The notes under the pieces: generated by a model
What the model was told of the DNA's origin: nothing
What the model saw: the letters and a program-made list of their open reading frames with translations, nothing else
Databases searched by the model: none
Position numbers and translations under genes: made by a program
Shown: in pieces, positions 1 through 7,845 of the stretch
Layout: the number at the start of each line of letters is the position of its first letter
Numbering within the stretch: the stretch's first letter is position 1
Assembly (NCBI GenBank): GCA_021785975.1
Contig: JAJYOE010000003.1
Location: 1-59,723 of the forward strand
Length of the DNA stretch: 59,723 bases
Reading direction: 5' to 3'
Source: Bacillota bacterium
GTDB taxonomy: Bacteria; Bacillota; Bacilli; Alicyclobacillales; SLC66

Positions 1-128
1 ACGCGAATGCCAATAGTCGGTAACAATTTTTTCCCCCGCTTTCGCTTAAATTATAACACGATCCTGGGGATTATAAGAAAAAACAGCGGAAATCCCCGAT
101 TGAATTCAGGAAAATCCGCCTTAAATGA

Positions 129-1481
129 TCAAAGTACTTGTTCTTTCGACAATTTCTCAATCTGTAACTGAGTTCCATTATTCGCATCGACGATCACTCG
201 AAAGGTGCTATCTGCTGTCCTTCCCAGAATCGAATACACCAGGTGAGGATGTTTGGTCGGATCATAAACTACTGCCAAATGCTCGTTTTCGACCTTAAAT
301 TGAGGAGTTAATTCTAGCCTTGCCTGGCGAGGCGTAATACCGGGTCGATACGTACTCAGTCTGATGGGGTTTGCATAAAAGGCGCTAGCGTCAAAATCAG
401 ATACCGCCATCCAATTTGAAGGAACCTTAATCAAGATGACCTGTGGTTCAATTACCGTCCCATGATACACCGGGGCAAAAGCAAAGGAATGACCTAGCTG
501 ACTCGAATAACTGCGAAGCACCGCCACTGAATGAAACCCATGTCGGTTCAAAAATGTGAAAGCGATGTGTCTGGCAACAAGCAAATTAACATTCCCCTGT
601 GAAATTGAAGATCCTGCATGATATGGCGTGCGTGTCATCCAAACCACCTTTCCTCCATGGGAACTGACGGCTAATCGATCCGTTTCCTTCGTCCCACTAG
701 AAAGTGTCACAAGATAACCTGGATAGCCCACACCAGGGCCTAAACGTTGCACACTGTATTTCATGACTCCACTGTAACCCAAAAAGCGTTTCGCTATTGA
801 CAATGCATCATCAGATGAGTAGATAGGCCCGCGATTTAAAAAACTGGCCACATTTGAGTCCGAAAGTTGAAGTGGATCCATGTGCATGCGCCCGTTTTCC
901 GAAAGCATTTGCTTGGCATCGCCGTCTATGTGTTCAAATTGACGTTGTAAGTTGATGTTATTCACACTTTCCACCATTGCACCCGTCATTTGAAATGACT
1001 GCATTTTCGCAAACAAATTACCTTGTGTAGCGGTCATTTCGTTCTCAAGTTTGGTGGTCTGCTTGTAGAGCTGTTGAATTCTTTTTCTTTCCGTGGCCGT
1101 CAAGGGTCTCCCGTTCACATGGGAAAGATGAAGTTGCTCCAGATAGGCAGAAGTATGAGTTAAATAACTGATGAGTGATCCATTTCTCACCAATTTAGCA
1201 GGCAACCCCTCTACATTGGCGATGGCTGCCGCAGTTTGCCTTTGTGCGGCGGAAAGTTCTTTTTCAATCGATGAAAAGGAATTAGTGATCGATAGTTTAG
1301 CCAATGAATCCTGTAATAAATCCACATGCGCCATTAATCGGTGATAGCTTCCCTGATATTGGTTTTCCGCCATTTGCACGGCTGCCATTCGATTTTGGTG
1401 TTCATTAAATCCGTAAAGTCCAAAACCGATCACCCCAATTGCCAGGGCTGGAATTATCCAAACAGATCGTCTGTTCATCAT
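129..1481 (-). CDS. ypeB: Germination protein YpeB
   Basis: The 450-aa product matches YpeB, the partner needed for stable deposition of the cortex-lytic enzyme SleB in the spore. One N-terminal membrane segment lies at about residues 7-22 (WIIPALAIGVIGFGLYGF). A long helical stretch with repeated Q/E/L follows, then C-terminal PepSY-like repeats (…RLAVSSHGGKVVWM, …FRVIVDANNGTQLQ). The start is the ATG at 1481, preceded by GGGGGTGAA; longer upstream reading lies inside sleB. It sits directly after sleB (10-nt gap), the usual sleB-ypeB operon. Identification rests on context and domain layout, both good. Confidence 0.88.
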   Translation of the reverse strand: MMNRRSVWIIPALAIGVIGFGLYGFNEHQNRMAAVQMAENQYQGSYHRLMAHVDLLQDSLAKLSITNSFSSIEKELSAAQRQTAAAIANVEGLPAKLVRNGSLISYLTHTSAYLEQLHLSHVNGRPLTATERKRIQQLYKQTTKLENEMTATQGNLFAKMQSFQMTGAMVESVNNINLQRQFEHIDGDAKQMLSENGRMHMDPLQLSDSNVASFLNRGPIYSSDDALSIAKRFLGYSGVMKYSVQRLGPGVGYPGYLVTLSSGTKETDRLAVSSHGGKVVWMTRTPYHAGSSISQGNVNLLVARHIAFTFLNRHGFHSVAVLRSYSSQLGHSFAFAPVYHGTVIEPQVILIKVPSNWMAVSDFDASAFYANPIRLSTYRPGITPRQARLELTPQFKVENEHLAVVYDPTKHPHLVYSILGRTADSTFRVIVDANNGTQLQIEKLSKEQVL

Positions 1482-1491
1482 TTCACCCCCA

Positions 1492-2244
1492 CTATTTAGC
1501 AAATACATGGTTGCCAATTTGCAACATGACAGGTTGACTCCATATCCATCCAGAAGTCGCGGTTGCAGGATTCCAATAATACAGTGCGCCATGCGTAGGA
1601 TCCCAACCATGAATCGCATCCATCACTGCGGCATTCGTCGATGAATTGGTGCCACGCCAAGCCTGCCCATTGGAAATGGACGTAAAAGCCCCAGGTTGAT
1701 AAATGATCGCAGGTATAGAATGAGGAAATTTGCTACTGTGATAACGATTCAAAATGACTGCGGCAATTGCCACTTCGCCTTCAAATGGTTGGTTCCTTGC
1801 TTCTCCGTAAACCACATGCGACATGAGACTAATATCGCTCGAAGAAAATCCTCCAAAATCAGTCGGGCTGGAAAGAACGCTTGAGGTGGAGAGTGTCGTA
1901 GATTGCGTACTCTGCGTCGGAGGATTCCAGTTGGCGGTTGCCTTGGATAACGCATTCATGGTCATCGGACCGACAATACCATCCGTTTGCAAACCGAATG
2001 CAGTTTGAAAATCTCTTACTGCCCAGTATGTTTTCCAACCAAAGTATCCAGTGGACTGACCGTGAAAATACCCGATGTACGCAAGCCTTGATTGAATGTT
2101 CCTAACCGCGTAACCACTATTGCCATAACTGTAGAGTGTTCCTGAAGATGTGTACACTTGTGCATGACTTCTACTTCCGAAAAGTGAAGTACTGAACAAG
2201 ATCATTTGCAACAAAAACAAACTCCAAATCACCTGTTTTTTCAC
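1492..2244 (-). CDS. sleB: Spore cortex-lytic enzyme SleB
   Basis: The 250-aa secreted hydrolase degrades spore cortex peptidoglycan during germination. It has a signal peptide (about residues 1-28, ending near SHAQ) and a peptidoglycan-binding domain (about 35-100, AVRNIQSRLAYIGYF … GIVGPMTMNALSKA). A C-terminal CwlJ/SleB hydrolase domain carries the YGEARNQPFEGEVAIAAVIL motif with its conserved Glu. The start is GTG at 2244 after GGAAGAGGTGG. Upstream, TGAATT at 2294-2299 and CATGAG at 2271-2276 (17-nt spacing) loosely resemble a forespore SigG promoter; this is only a suggestion. Confidence 0.93.
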   Translation of the reverse strand: MKKQVIWSLFLLQMILFSTSLFGSRSHAQVYTSSGTLYSYGNSGYAVRNIQSRLAYIGYFHGQSTGYFGWKTYWAVRDFQTAFGLQTDGIVGPMTMNALSKATANWNPPTQSTQSTTLSTSSVLSSPTDFGGFSSSDISLMSHVVYGEARNQPFEGEVAIAAVILNRYHSSKFPHSIPAIIYQPGAFTSISNGQAWRGTNSSTNAAVMDAIHGWDPTHGALYYWNPATATSGWIWSQPVMLQIGNHVFAK

Positions 2245-2321
2245 ACTTCCACCTCTTCCCGATATAAATCCTCATGCGTTATTGTTTACCACTAATTCAT
2301 TTTTCATTAAGTATTTGCCAT

Positions 2322-2347
2322 AAAAAAAAAGATGGCCATCGGCCACC
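2322..2347 (-). terminator. Intrinsic terminator after the small CxxC gene
   Basis: Read on the minus strand, GGTGGCC-GAT-GGCCATC forms a 7-bp stem (one G-U) with a 3-nt loop. A run of nine T follows. It lies downstream of the 68-aa gene at 2372-2578 and before sleB, separating the two units. Confidence 0.85.
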
Positions 2348-2371
2348 CTTAATCACTTCGTCCTATTAAAT

Positions 2372-2578
2372 TTATTCTACTACCTGTACGTCAAACTCCT
2401 TGTCGTTATCACATAAACATCTGCGAAATCCTGTTTCTACGTGACCCTTGACATCTCTGATGCCCCTTAAAATGAACACTTCGCCACATTTACGGCAACG
2501 GATGTGAATTTTCACTCTGCCACTGGAAGATTCCAGTTCTCTTTTCGATTCCGCAATGGTTATCAAATCAGTATGCAT
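2372..2578 (-). CDS. Small CxxC zinc-ribbon-like protein, unknown function
   Basis: This is a 68-aa protein not matched to a named family. It has one CRKCG knuckle near residue 28 and a second pair (CLC) near residue 54, suggesting a small metal-binding fold. The start is the ATG at 2578, placed 7 nt after GGGAGG. It lies just downstream of the glutamate dehydrogenase gene on the same strand (33-nt gap), so it may be co-transcribed, and ends before the terminator at 2322-2347. Confidence 0.7.
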   Translation of the reverse strand: MHTDLITIAESKRELESSSGRVKIHIRCRKCGEVFILRGIRDVKGHVETGFRRCLCDNDKEFDVQVVE

Positions 2579-2610
2579 GCAAAAACCTCCCACGCCGAAG
2601 TGCCCCGAAA

Positions 2611-3882
2611 CTACACCCAGCCGCGCAATTCTACGGCCTCCGCCATTCTCTTGATGCCCACCATATACGCAGCAAGACGCATGTCGATCTTGCGCGCCTG
2701 CGCCGTTTTATAGACAGTTTCAAACGAGCGCACCATCAATTCCTCGAGCCGATTTTCCACTTCCTGCTCAGTCCAGTAATACCCTTGGTTATTTTGTACC
2801 CATTCAAAGTAGGACACAATCACTCCACCGGAATTTCCGAGAACATCCGGCACAATTAATGTTCCTTTATCCGCAAGCAATTTGGTGGCTTCCATTGTCG
2901 TCGGTCCGTTAGCCGCCTCAACAATGATTTTCGCCTTTATATTATCGGCATTGGCCATCGTAATTTGATTTTCAATGGCCGCAGGAACTAATATGTCACA
3001 ATCCAGTTCCAATAACTCTTTATTGCTGATCGTATTTTTAAACAGCTTGGTGACTGTGCCAAATGAATCCCGCCGTTCGAGCAGAGAATCAATATCCAGC
3101 CCCCGCTCATCATGCAGAGCACCATATGCATCGGAAATGCCTACCACTTTTGCCCCGGCATCATGCATGAATTTGGCCAGATAGCTTCCCGCATTACCAA
3201 ATCCCTGAACGACTACTCGCGCATTTTCAAGCGATAATCCCTTTACATGAGCAGCTTCCCGTATGCAAATTGCTACCCCGCGAGCGGTTGACGTGTCACG
3301 TCCCAGTGAACCACCAAGCGCGATCGGCTTACCAGTTATAAAATTAGGGGAATCAAATTCCCGCATATGACTATATTCATCAAGCATCCAGGCCATCACC
3401 TGGGAATTGGTCATGACATCCGGAGCAGGGATGTCTTTAGTAGGTCCGACAATTTGGCTAATAGCGCGGACATAGGCTCTAGCGAGTCTTTCTTGTTCGC
3501 GAAACGACATCTCTCGCGGATCACAAATGACTCCGCCTTTGCCTCCTCCATAGGGAAGATTGGCAATGCCGCATTTGATGCTCATCCATATCGATAACGC
3601 CTTCACCTCATTTTCCGTCACATCCGGATGAAAGCGAATGCCTCCCTTGGTGGGACCAATCGAGTCGTTATGCTGAGCCCTGTACCCTGTAAAAACCTTT
3701 ACAGAACCATCATCCATGCGTACCGGAAAGCGGACGGTCAGTGTGCGCATGGGTTCTTTCATAAGCTCGTACACATCAGGGCCATACCCCAACTTGGATA
3801 ATGCTTCTTTTATAATTTCCTGAGTACCGGACAAAACGTCCAGGTTTTCGTTATCTTTAGGTAAAGTTTCATTTTGCGACAT
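2611..3882 (-). CDS. gudB: NAD-type glutamate dehydrogenase (GudB/RocG)
   Basis: The 423-aa enzyme interconverts glutamate and 2-oxoglutarate plus ammonia. The substrate-binding segment GGIRFHPDV, the catalytic-lysine motif PYGGGKGGV, KDIPAPDV and the Rossmann motif VVQGFGNAGS are all present, and the length is normal for the Bacillus hexameric family. The ATG at 3882 follows AAAGGTGGCG; the reading frame upstream shows no family sequence. A SigA promoter lies at 3933-3962. Whether it corresponds to the gudB or rocG lineage cannot be decided from sequence alone. Confidence 0.93.
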   Translation of the reverse strand: MSQNETLPKDNENLDVLSGTQEIIKEALSKLGYGPDVYELMKEPMRTLTVRFPVRMDDGSVKVFTGYRAQHNDSIGPTKGGIRFHPDVTENEVKALSIWMSIKCGIANLPYGGGKGGVICDPREMSFREQERLARAYVRAISQIVGPTKDIPAPDVMTNSQVMAWMLDEYSHMREFDSPNFITGKPIALGGSLGRDTSTARGVAICIREAAHVKGLSLENARVVVQGFGNAGSYLAKFMHDAGAKVVGISDAYGALHDERGLDIDSLLERRDSFGTVTKLFKNTISNKELLELDCDILVPAAIENQITMANADNIKAKIIVEAANGPTTMEATKLLADKGTLIVPDVLGNSGGVIVSYFEWVQNNQGYYWTEQEVENRLEELMVRSFETVYKTAQARKIDMRLAAYMVGIKRMAEAVELRGWV

Positions 3883-3932
3883 TTTTTCGCCACCTTTATG
3901 AACATTAACAAAAAAGTCCACACTTCATGCAC

Positions 3933-3962
3933 AGTATATCAGCAGCTCAGTTTTTTGGTCAA
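3933..3962 (-). promoter_or_regulatory. SigA-type promoter of the glutamate dehydrogenase gene
   Basis: On the minus strand TTGACC (3962-3957) and TATACT (3938-3933) are separated by 18 nt. The -35 box overlaps the last codons of ddl, giving gudB a promoter independent of the upstream ddl gene. Confidence 0.65.
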
Positions 3963-4909
3963 ATCTGAATATTTTCTTGTCTTGATCTTGCGTATGCCCT
4001 TTGAATCAGCAAATCCAAAAATTCAGGGAACGAATACCCATAATACCTCGCTGCATCTGGGACTAAACTGGTCGAAGTCATCCCCGGTAAAGTGTTTACC
4101 TCTAGTATAAAAGGACCGTTTTCACCAATCATCATATCTACCCGCGCGTAATCCTGACATCCCAAAAGACGATACGCTTCTTTGGCGTAATCTTCCACCT
4201 GCTGATAGATTGGTTCTGGCAAACGAGCTGGCAGGATATGCTGGCTTCCGCCCGTCTTGTATTTTGAATCGTAATCGTAGAGCGCAGCTTTGGGAATAAT
4301 TTCGATCACTCCCAACACGGTAGGATCTTTCGTGTCACCATAGAGAACTACGGTCACTTCCATCCCCTTGACATATTCTTCAACAAGCACCATCTTGTCG
4401 TATTTGAGCGCTACCAGTATTCCCTCTACTACCTCTTCATGGGTGGCGGCAAGTGTTAATCCGATCGTTGATCCTTCACGATTGGGTTTGATAATCAGCG
4501 GTAACCCAAGTGACTGCTCCGCCTCCAGTGCAAATTCATGAATACTTGGCAAACTTTCTTCCGTCGCGATACGATCCGCGGGCATCGGCAGATTGGCCGA
4601 TGAGAGAACCCGTTTCGTTTGCGCTTTGTCCATGGCAAGGGCACTGGTCAATACTCCTGACCCCACATAGGGATAGCCCATAATTTCGAGCGCTCCCTGA
4701 ATCGTTCCATCTTCGCCGAATCGTCCATGAAGACCGAGAAACACAAGATCCGGATCAAAATCGGCAATATCATTAAACACACTGGGTAACAGATCAAATC
4801 CGGCGACATCATATCCCAGATTTTTGAGCGCGTCCATTATCTGCCTTCCAGTATTAAGCGATACGTCCCTTTCTGCGGATCTTCCTCCATAAATTACAGC
4901 AATTTTCAC
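3959..4909 (-). CDS. ddl: D-alanine--D-alanine ligase
   Basis: The 316-aa ATP-grasp enzyme makes the D-Ala-D-Ala dipeptide for peptidoglycan. Visible family marks are IAVIYGGRSAERDVSL at the N-terminus, LHGRFGEDG, the ATP-grasp segment PLIIKPNREGSTIGLT, and EVNTLPGMTSTSLVP at the C-terminal active site. The start is GTG at 4909 after GAGGGAGC. It is 19 nt downstream of the M20 amidohydrolase gene and probably in one transcript with it. Confidence 0.93.
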   Translation of the reverse strand: MKIAVIYGGRSAERDVSLNTGRQIMDALKNLGYDVAGFDLLPSVFNDIADFDPDLVFLGLHGRFGEDGTIQGALEIMGYPYVGSGVLTSALAMDKAQTKRVLSSANLPMPADRIATEESLPSIHEFALEAEQSLGLPLIIKPNREGSTIGLTLAATHEEVVEGILVALKYDKMVLVEEYVKGMEVTVVLYGDTKDPTVLGVIEIIPKAALYDYDSKYKTGGSQHILPARLPEPIYQQVEDYAKEAYRLLGCQDYARVDMMIGENGPFILEVNTLPGMTSTSLVPDAARYYGYSFPEFLDLLIQRAYARSRQENIQI

Positions 4910-4928
4910 AGACTGCTCCCTCTTTTCG

Positions 4929-6044
4929 TTAGTTGGCGACCAATCTTTCTAACATATTCATCAACCATTGAATTGGCCATAAGAGTGCAAATTGTTCATC
5001 CACCACTTGAAAGTTTCGATCATGCGTCACGCCAATAGTACCTCCGACGAACAATTGCAACACCGGATACGCCTGGCTGACATCCCCTAAATCAGTAGAT
5101 CCGGGTAGTTCGGAAATACGCTGGATGTTCGTGATGACTCTATCTTTTTTCAATACCTGTTCAGCAATTCCCTGCAACGATTCGCTTTGTTGAAGAGGAG
5201 CATATGAACTGATTAATTGTACTTCCACAGCAGTGGAAGCGGAGAGTCGTGCTAGGATTTCATTTACTGCCTGCGCCTGGATGTCAGCTAATTCTTTAGG
5301 AAACGCAGTCCAAAGTTCTATGCCTGTGGAAATCGGCCTGGCCCTTACTTTCAGTTGCGGTCGTCCTGTAATGCGGCGAATTTCTTTTTGCCATTCATCA
5401 AGGAAACCAGCGTGAGTTTTCAGTGATATCGGCCGATGATCAAAGGGATCAAAAGGCGGTGCGTGAAGCCGAAGCCCAATCATCCCGTCCGCCCCATCCA
5501 CCAACTGCACCCATCCGGTAGAAAGATGATCTGCCAAATGAGTCGACAAAACCGCATCTGCACCCGTAAACCAGCCGTCTTTTAAGAGAAGTTGTTTCCC
5601 GGGAATATAGGGCAGCGGGTAGTCTAGGTCATAGACAGGACGACACTCCTCCCCGGGACAACCAATGATACGCACAGCGACATGCTTAAGTCCACCATAT
5701 GTATGAAGCAATAGCGCTAGACCGAGTGCATGCACCGACTGAGCAAAGTGCCCGCAAGTGTGTTCACAAAGCCATCCTTCGCCGGATACCCTCCCCACCG
5801 CATCCAAATCCACAGTGATCACCACTGATTTTTCGCTTCGACCGAATAACCCTAGATCAATCACGGGAGCTAGCCCGTCTAGCGCCAAACGAAAAGGTAT
5901 TTGATGCTCACTTAAAAAACGATGCCAAATCTCCACTGTTCCCTTTTCTTCAAAGGCAGGCTCTGCAGTCCGTTCCAAAGATCTTGCAAGAAGAAGCAAA
6001 CGCTCCCTGATCGCCGAGTAGTGATCGTCAAAAATGTTCAACAA
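4929..6044 (-). CDS. M20-family amidohydrolase/peptidase
   Basis: The 371-aa protein is a metal-dependent M20D-type hydrolase (amidohydrolase, AbgB/IAL class). Metal-ligand motifs CEHTCGHFAQS (about residue 95), GCPGEE (about 130) and a C-terminal STDLGDVSQ…PVLQLFVGG are present. The start is taken at the first of two TTG codons (6044) after CGGAGGAA, since no ATG has a ribosome site. Its substrate is not identifiable. The first metal-site region reads VDLDAVGRVSGEGWLCEHTC, close to the aminobenzoyl-glutamate hydrolase pattern. Confidence 0.8.
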   Translation of the reverse strand: MLNIFDDHYSAIRERLLLLARSLERTAEPAFEEKGTVEIWHRFLSEHQIPFRLALDGLAPVIDLGLFGRSEKSVVITVDLDAVGRVSGEGWLCEHTCGHFAQSVHALGLALLLHTYGGLKHVAVRIIGCPGEECRPVYDLDYPLPYIPGKQLLLKDGWFTGADAVLSTHLADHLSTGWVQLVDGADGMIGLRLHAPPFDPFDHRPISLKTHAGFLDEWQKEIRRITGRPQLKVRARPISTGIELWTAFPKELADIQAQAVNEILARLSASTAVEVQLISSYAPLQQSESLQGIAEQVLKKDRVITNIQRISELPGSTDLGDVSQAYPVLQLFVGGTIGVTHDRNFQVVDEQFALLWPIQWLMNMLERLVAN

Positions 6045-6122
6045 AAAAGTTCCTCCGGGAACGAAAAAAGAAATGACGACAATGACCACGCAGCCATTTC
6101 GACATTTCTTTTCACAGGTAAA

Positions 6123-6710
6123 TTAAGCAAAGTGCTGAAGAATGGTATTCAGCGCGTGGTGTTTGACTACGCACTTCCCATATTCATCAAGCATTGCCGT
6201 TGTAACTCCTGTCAATTCACCAAATTCATGAAGCAACGACCATATGGAATCATACACCGCTTCATCGATATCGTCATTTTCAAACGCCAAATGGTATTTG
6301 CCTTCGTACACATAGAGTGAAGCTTCAAAATCGCCAAAATGTTCCATCGCTTGTGCAACCTGTATCACTTCTTCAAAGTCAGGGAAGGAAAAGACAAAGG
6401 AACTGAATGGATCCACTTCATGGCTGTCTTCATCCTCTTCGTCCTGGCTGCTTGACTGTGGAGGCAAGCTTGGTACCTGAGTGACAATCACGACAACGCC
6501 CTCAGTCGGCATCGTAAACGCTTCAACAGCTATGGGTCCCACGATTTCAAATCCCACTTCTGAATACGCTATTTCCATCATATCCCAAAAAAGCTCTTGA
6601 ACTTTTTTGCCGTTTTGCCAGACTTCCTCTTTTTCGATGCCGCGTGCTTCAAGATCTTCATAACTGATGAATATTCTCACTTTGTTCTTGGAGATCTTTT
6701 CCACCCGCAT
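6123..6710 (-). CDS. mecA: ClpC adaptor protein MecA
   Basis: The 195-aa adaptor brings substrates such as ComK to ClpCP. The N-terminal substrate-binding domain starts MRVEKISKNKVRIFISYEDL and includes ARGI…VWQNGKKVQELFWDMM. An acidic linker (SSSQDEEDEDSHEVDP, about 92-107) follows, then the C-terminal ClpC-binding domain with FPDFEEVIQVAQ and YVYEGKYHLAF. Length is somewhat below the 218 aa of B. subtilis MecA. A GAAGGGATGGG sequence precedes the ATG. YpbH-type paralogs share this layout, so the assignment is to the MecA family. Confidence 0.88.
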   Translation of the reverse strand: MRVEKISKNKVRIFISYEDLEARGIEKEEVWQNGKKVQELFWDMMEIAYSEVGFEIVGPIAVEAFTMPTEGVVVIVTQVPSLPPQSSSQDEEDEDSHEVDPFSSFVFSFPDFEEVIQVAQAMEHFGDFEASLYVYEGKYHLAFENDDIDEAVYDSIWSLLHEFGELTGVTTAMLDEYGKCVVKHHALNTILQHFA

Positions 6711-6830
6711 CGTAATCCCATCCCTTCATGCGCTAAGAAACGCTTTTCTGTAATCATACTCACAATTAAAAGATTACGCTAGTGGAAAATACACGGCAAA
6801 AAAGTTTACCAGCTTGCCTGCCAGATAGCG

Positions 6831-7826
6831 TCATTGTTTCATCGTAGATGCGCGTTCCTCAATCTGATGCGGCAAGATGACCGTATATGCAGAAATGTGT
6901 TCATCCCCTAGCAGTTTAGTCAAAAAACGCATGGCAACCGCCCCATAGTCGTACATCGGCTGAGAAATCGTCGTAAGGTGTGGGCGGGTCAACTGCGTGA
7001 TTTTAGTGTTGTCAAACGCAAGTATCATCACATCGCCAGGCACCATAAAATGCAAATCCTGACAGGCATGAAGCGCAGCGACGGCGAGTTCGTCGTTACT
7101 GGCAATAAGCGCCTGTGGACGGTCTACACTCAGTTGACTGCGTATCGACGCAATCGCGCTTCCGTACTCTTCGCGTGGTGTCATGATATAGTTTGGTTCC
7201 AGTCCCGCTTCAATCATCGCTTCGTTATACCCTGCTTTGCGGGAATCAGATAGCGCGTTAGTACCTTCTGGCCCTGAGACAAACGCAATCTTGCCACTGC
7301 CTTTGGCGAAAAGAAAGTTCACCGCGTCTTTCGCCGCTTGCCTATTGTCGATATTTACCGAAGGAATTCTCCCCTCTGGATCATCAGTTCGGCATAGCAC
7401 CACTGGCAATTGCGCCTGTTCAAAAGTATCCACATGCTCCTGACGCAATTCCATGGTCATAAACAATAAGCCATCTACCTGTTTTTCCCACATGGTACCA
7501 ACAAGGTCTGTTTCTCGTTGAAGTTGCCCATCTGAGTTCGAAAGAATGATGTGGTACTGATACATCCTCGCCACATCCTCGATTCCCCTCACGAGCTCCG
7601 CCATATACGTAGCGGAAACATCAGGCACGATCACTCCGATCGTCTTTGTTTTTTTGCTTGCGAGCCCTCTTGCCACTGCGTTAGGCCGATAAGAAAGTTG
7701 AGCGATTGCATCAAGCACTCTTTTCTTTGTTTCTTCCTTTACCACAGCAGTATCGTTAAGCACCCTCGAGACGGTTGCCATCGATACGCCTGCCACTCTC
7801 GCCACATCATAAATTGTTGCACTCAA
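6831..7826 (-). CDS. ccpA: LacI-family catabolite control protein A
   Basis: This 331-aa regulator has an N-terminal LacI helix-turn-helix (TIYDVARVAGVSMATVSRVL), the hinge NAVARGLASKKT, and a periplasmic-binding-like core starting TIGVIVPDVSATYMAELVRG. Length and hinge match CcpA, the global carbon catabolite regulator that acts with HPr(Ser-P). The start is TTG at 7826, 7 nt after GGGAGGT. It lies 20 nt downstream of the helicase gene on the same strand. Confidence 0.88.
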   Translation of the reverse strand: MSATIYDVARVAGVSMATVSRVLNDTAVVKEETKKRVLDAIAQLSYRPNAVARGLASKKTKTIGVIVPDVSATYMAELVRGIEDVARMYQYHIILSNSDGQLQRETDLVGTMWEKQVDGLLFMTMELRQEHVDTFEQAQLPVVLCRTDDPEGRIPSVNIDNRQAAKDAVNFLFAKGSGKIAFVSGPEGTNALSDSRKAGYNEAMIEAGLEPNYIMTPREEYGSAIASIRSQLSVDRPQALIASNDELAVAALHACQDLHFMVPGDVMILAFDNTKITQLTRPHLTTISQPMYDYGAVAMRFLTKLLGDEHISAYTVILPHQIEERASTMKQ

Positions 7827-7845
7827 ACCTGAAACCTCCCTGAAA

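Noticed and set aside
1-128. Possible terminator hairpin GGGGATT…AATCCCC (about 66-104)
   Set aside because: The loop is long and no clear T-run follows on the minus strand, so it is not called as a terminator of ypeB.
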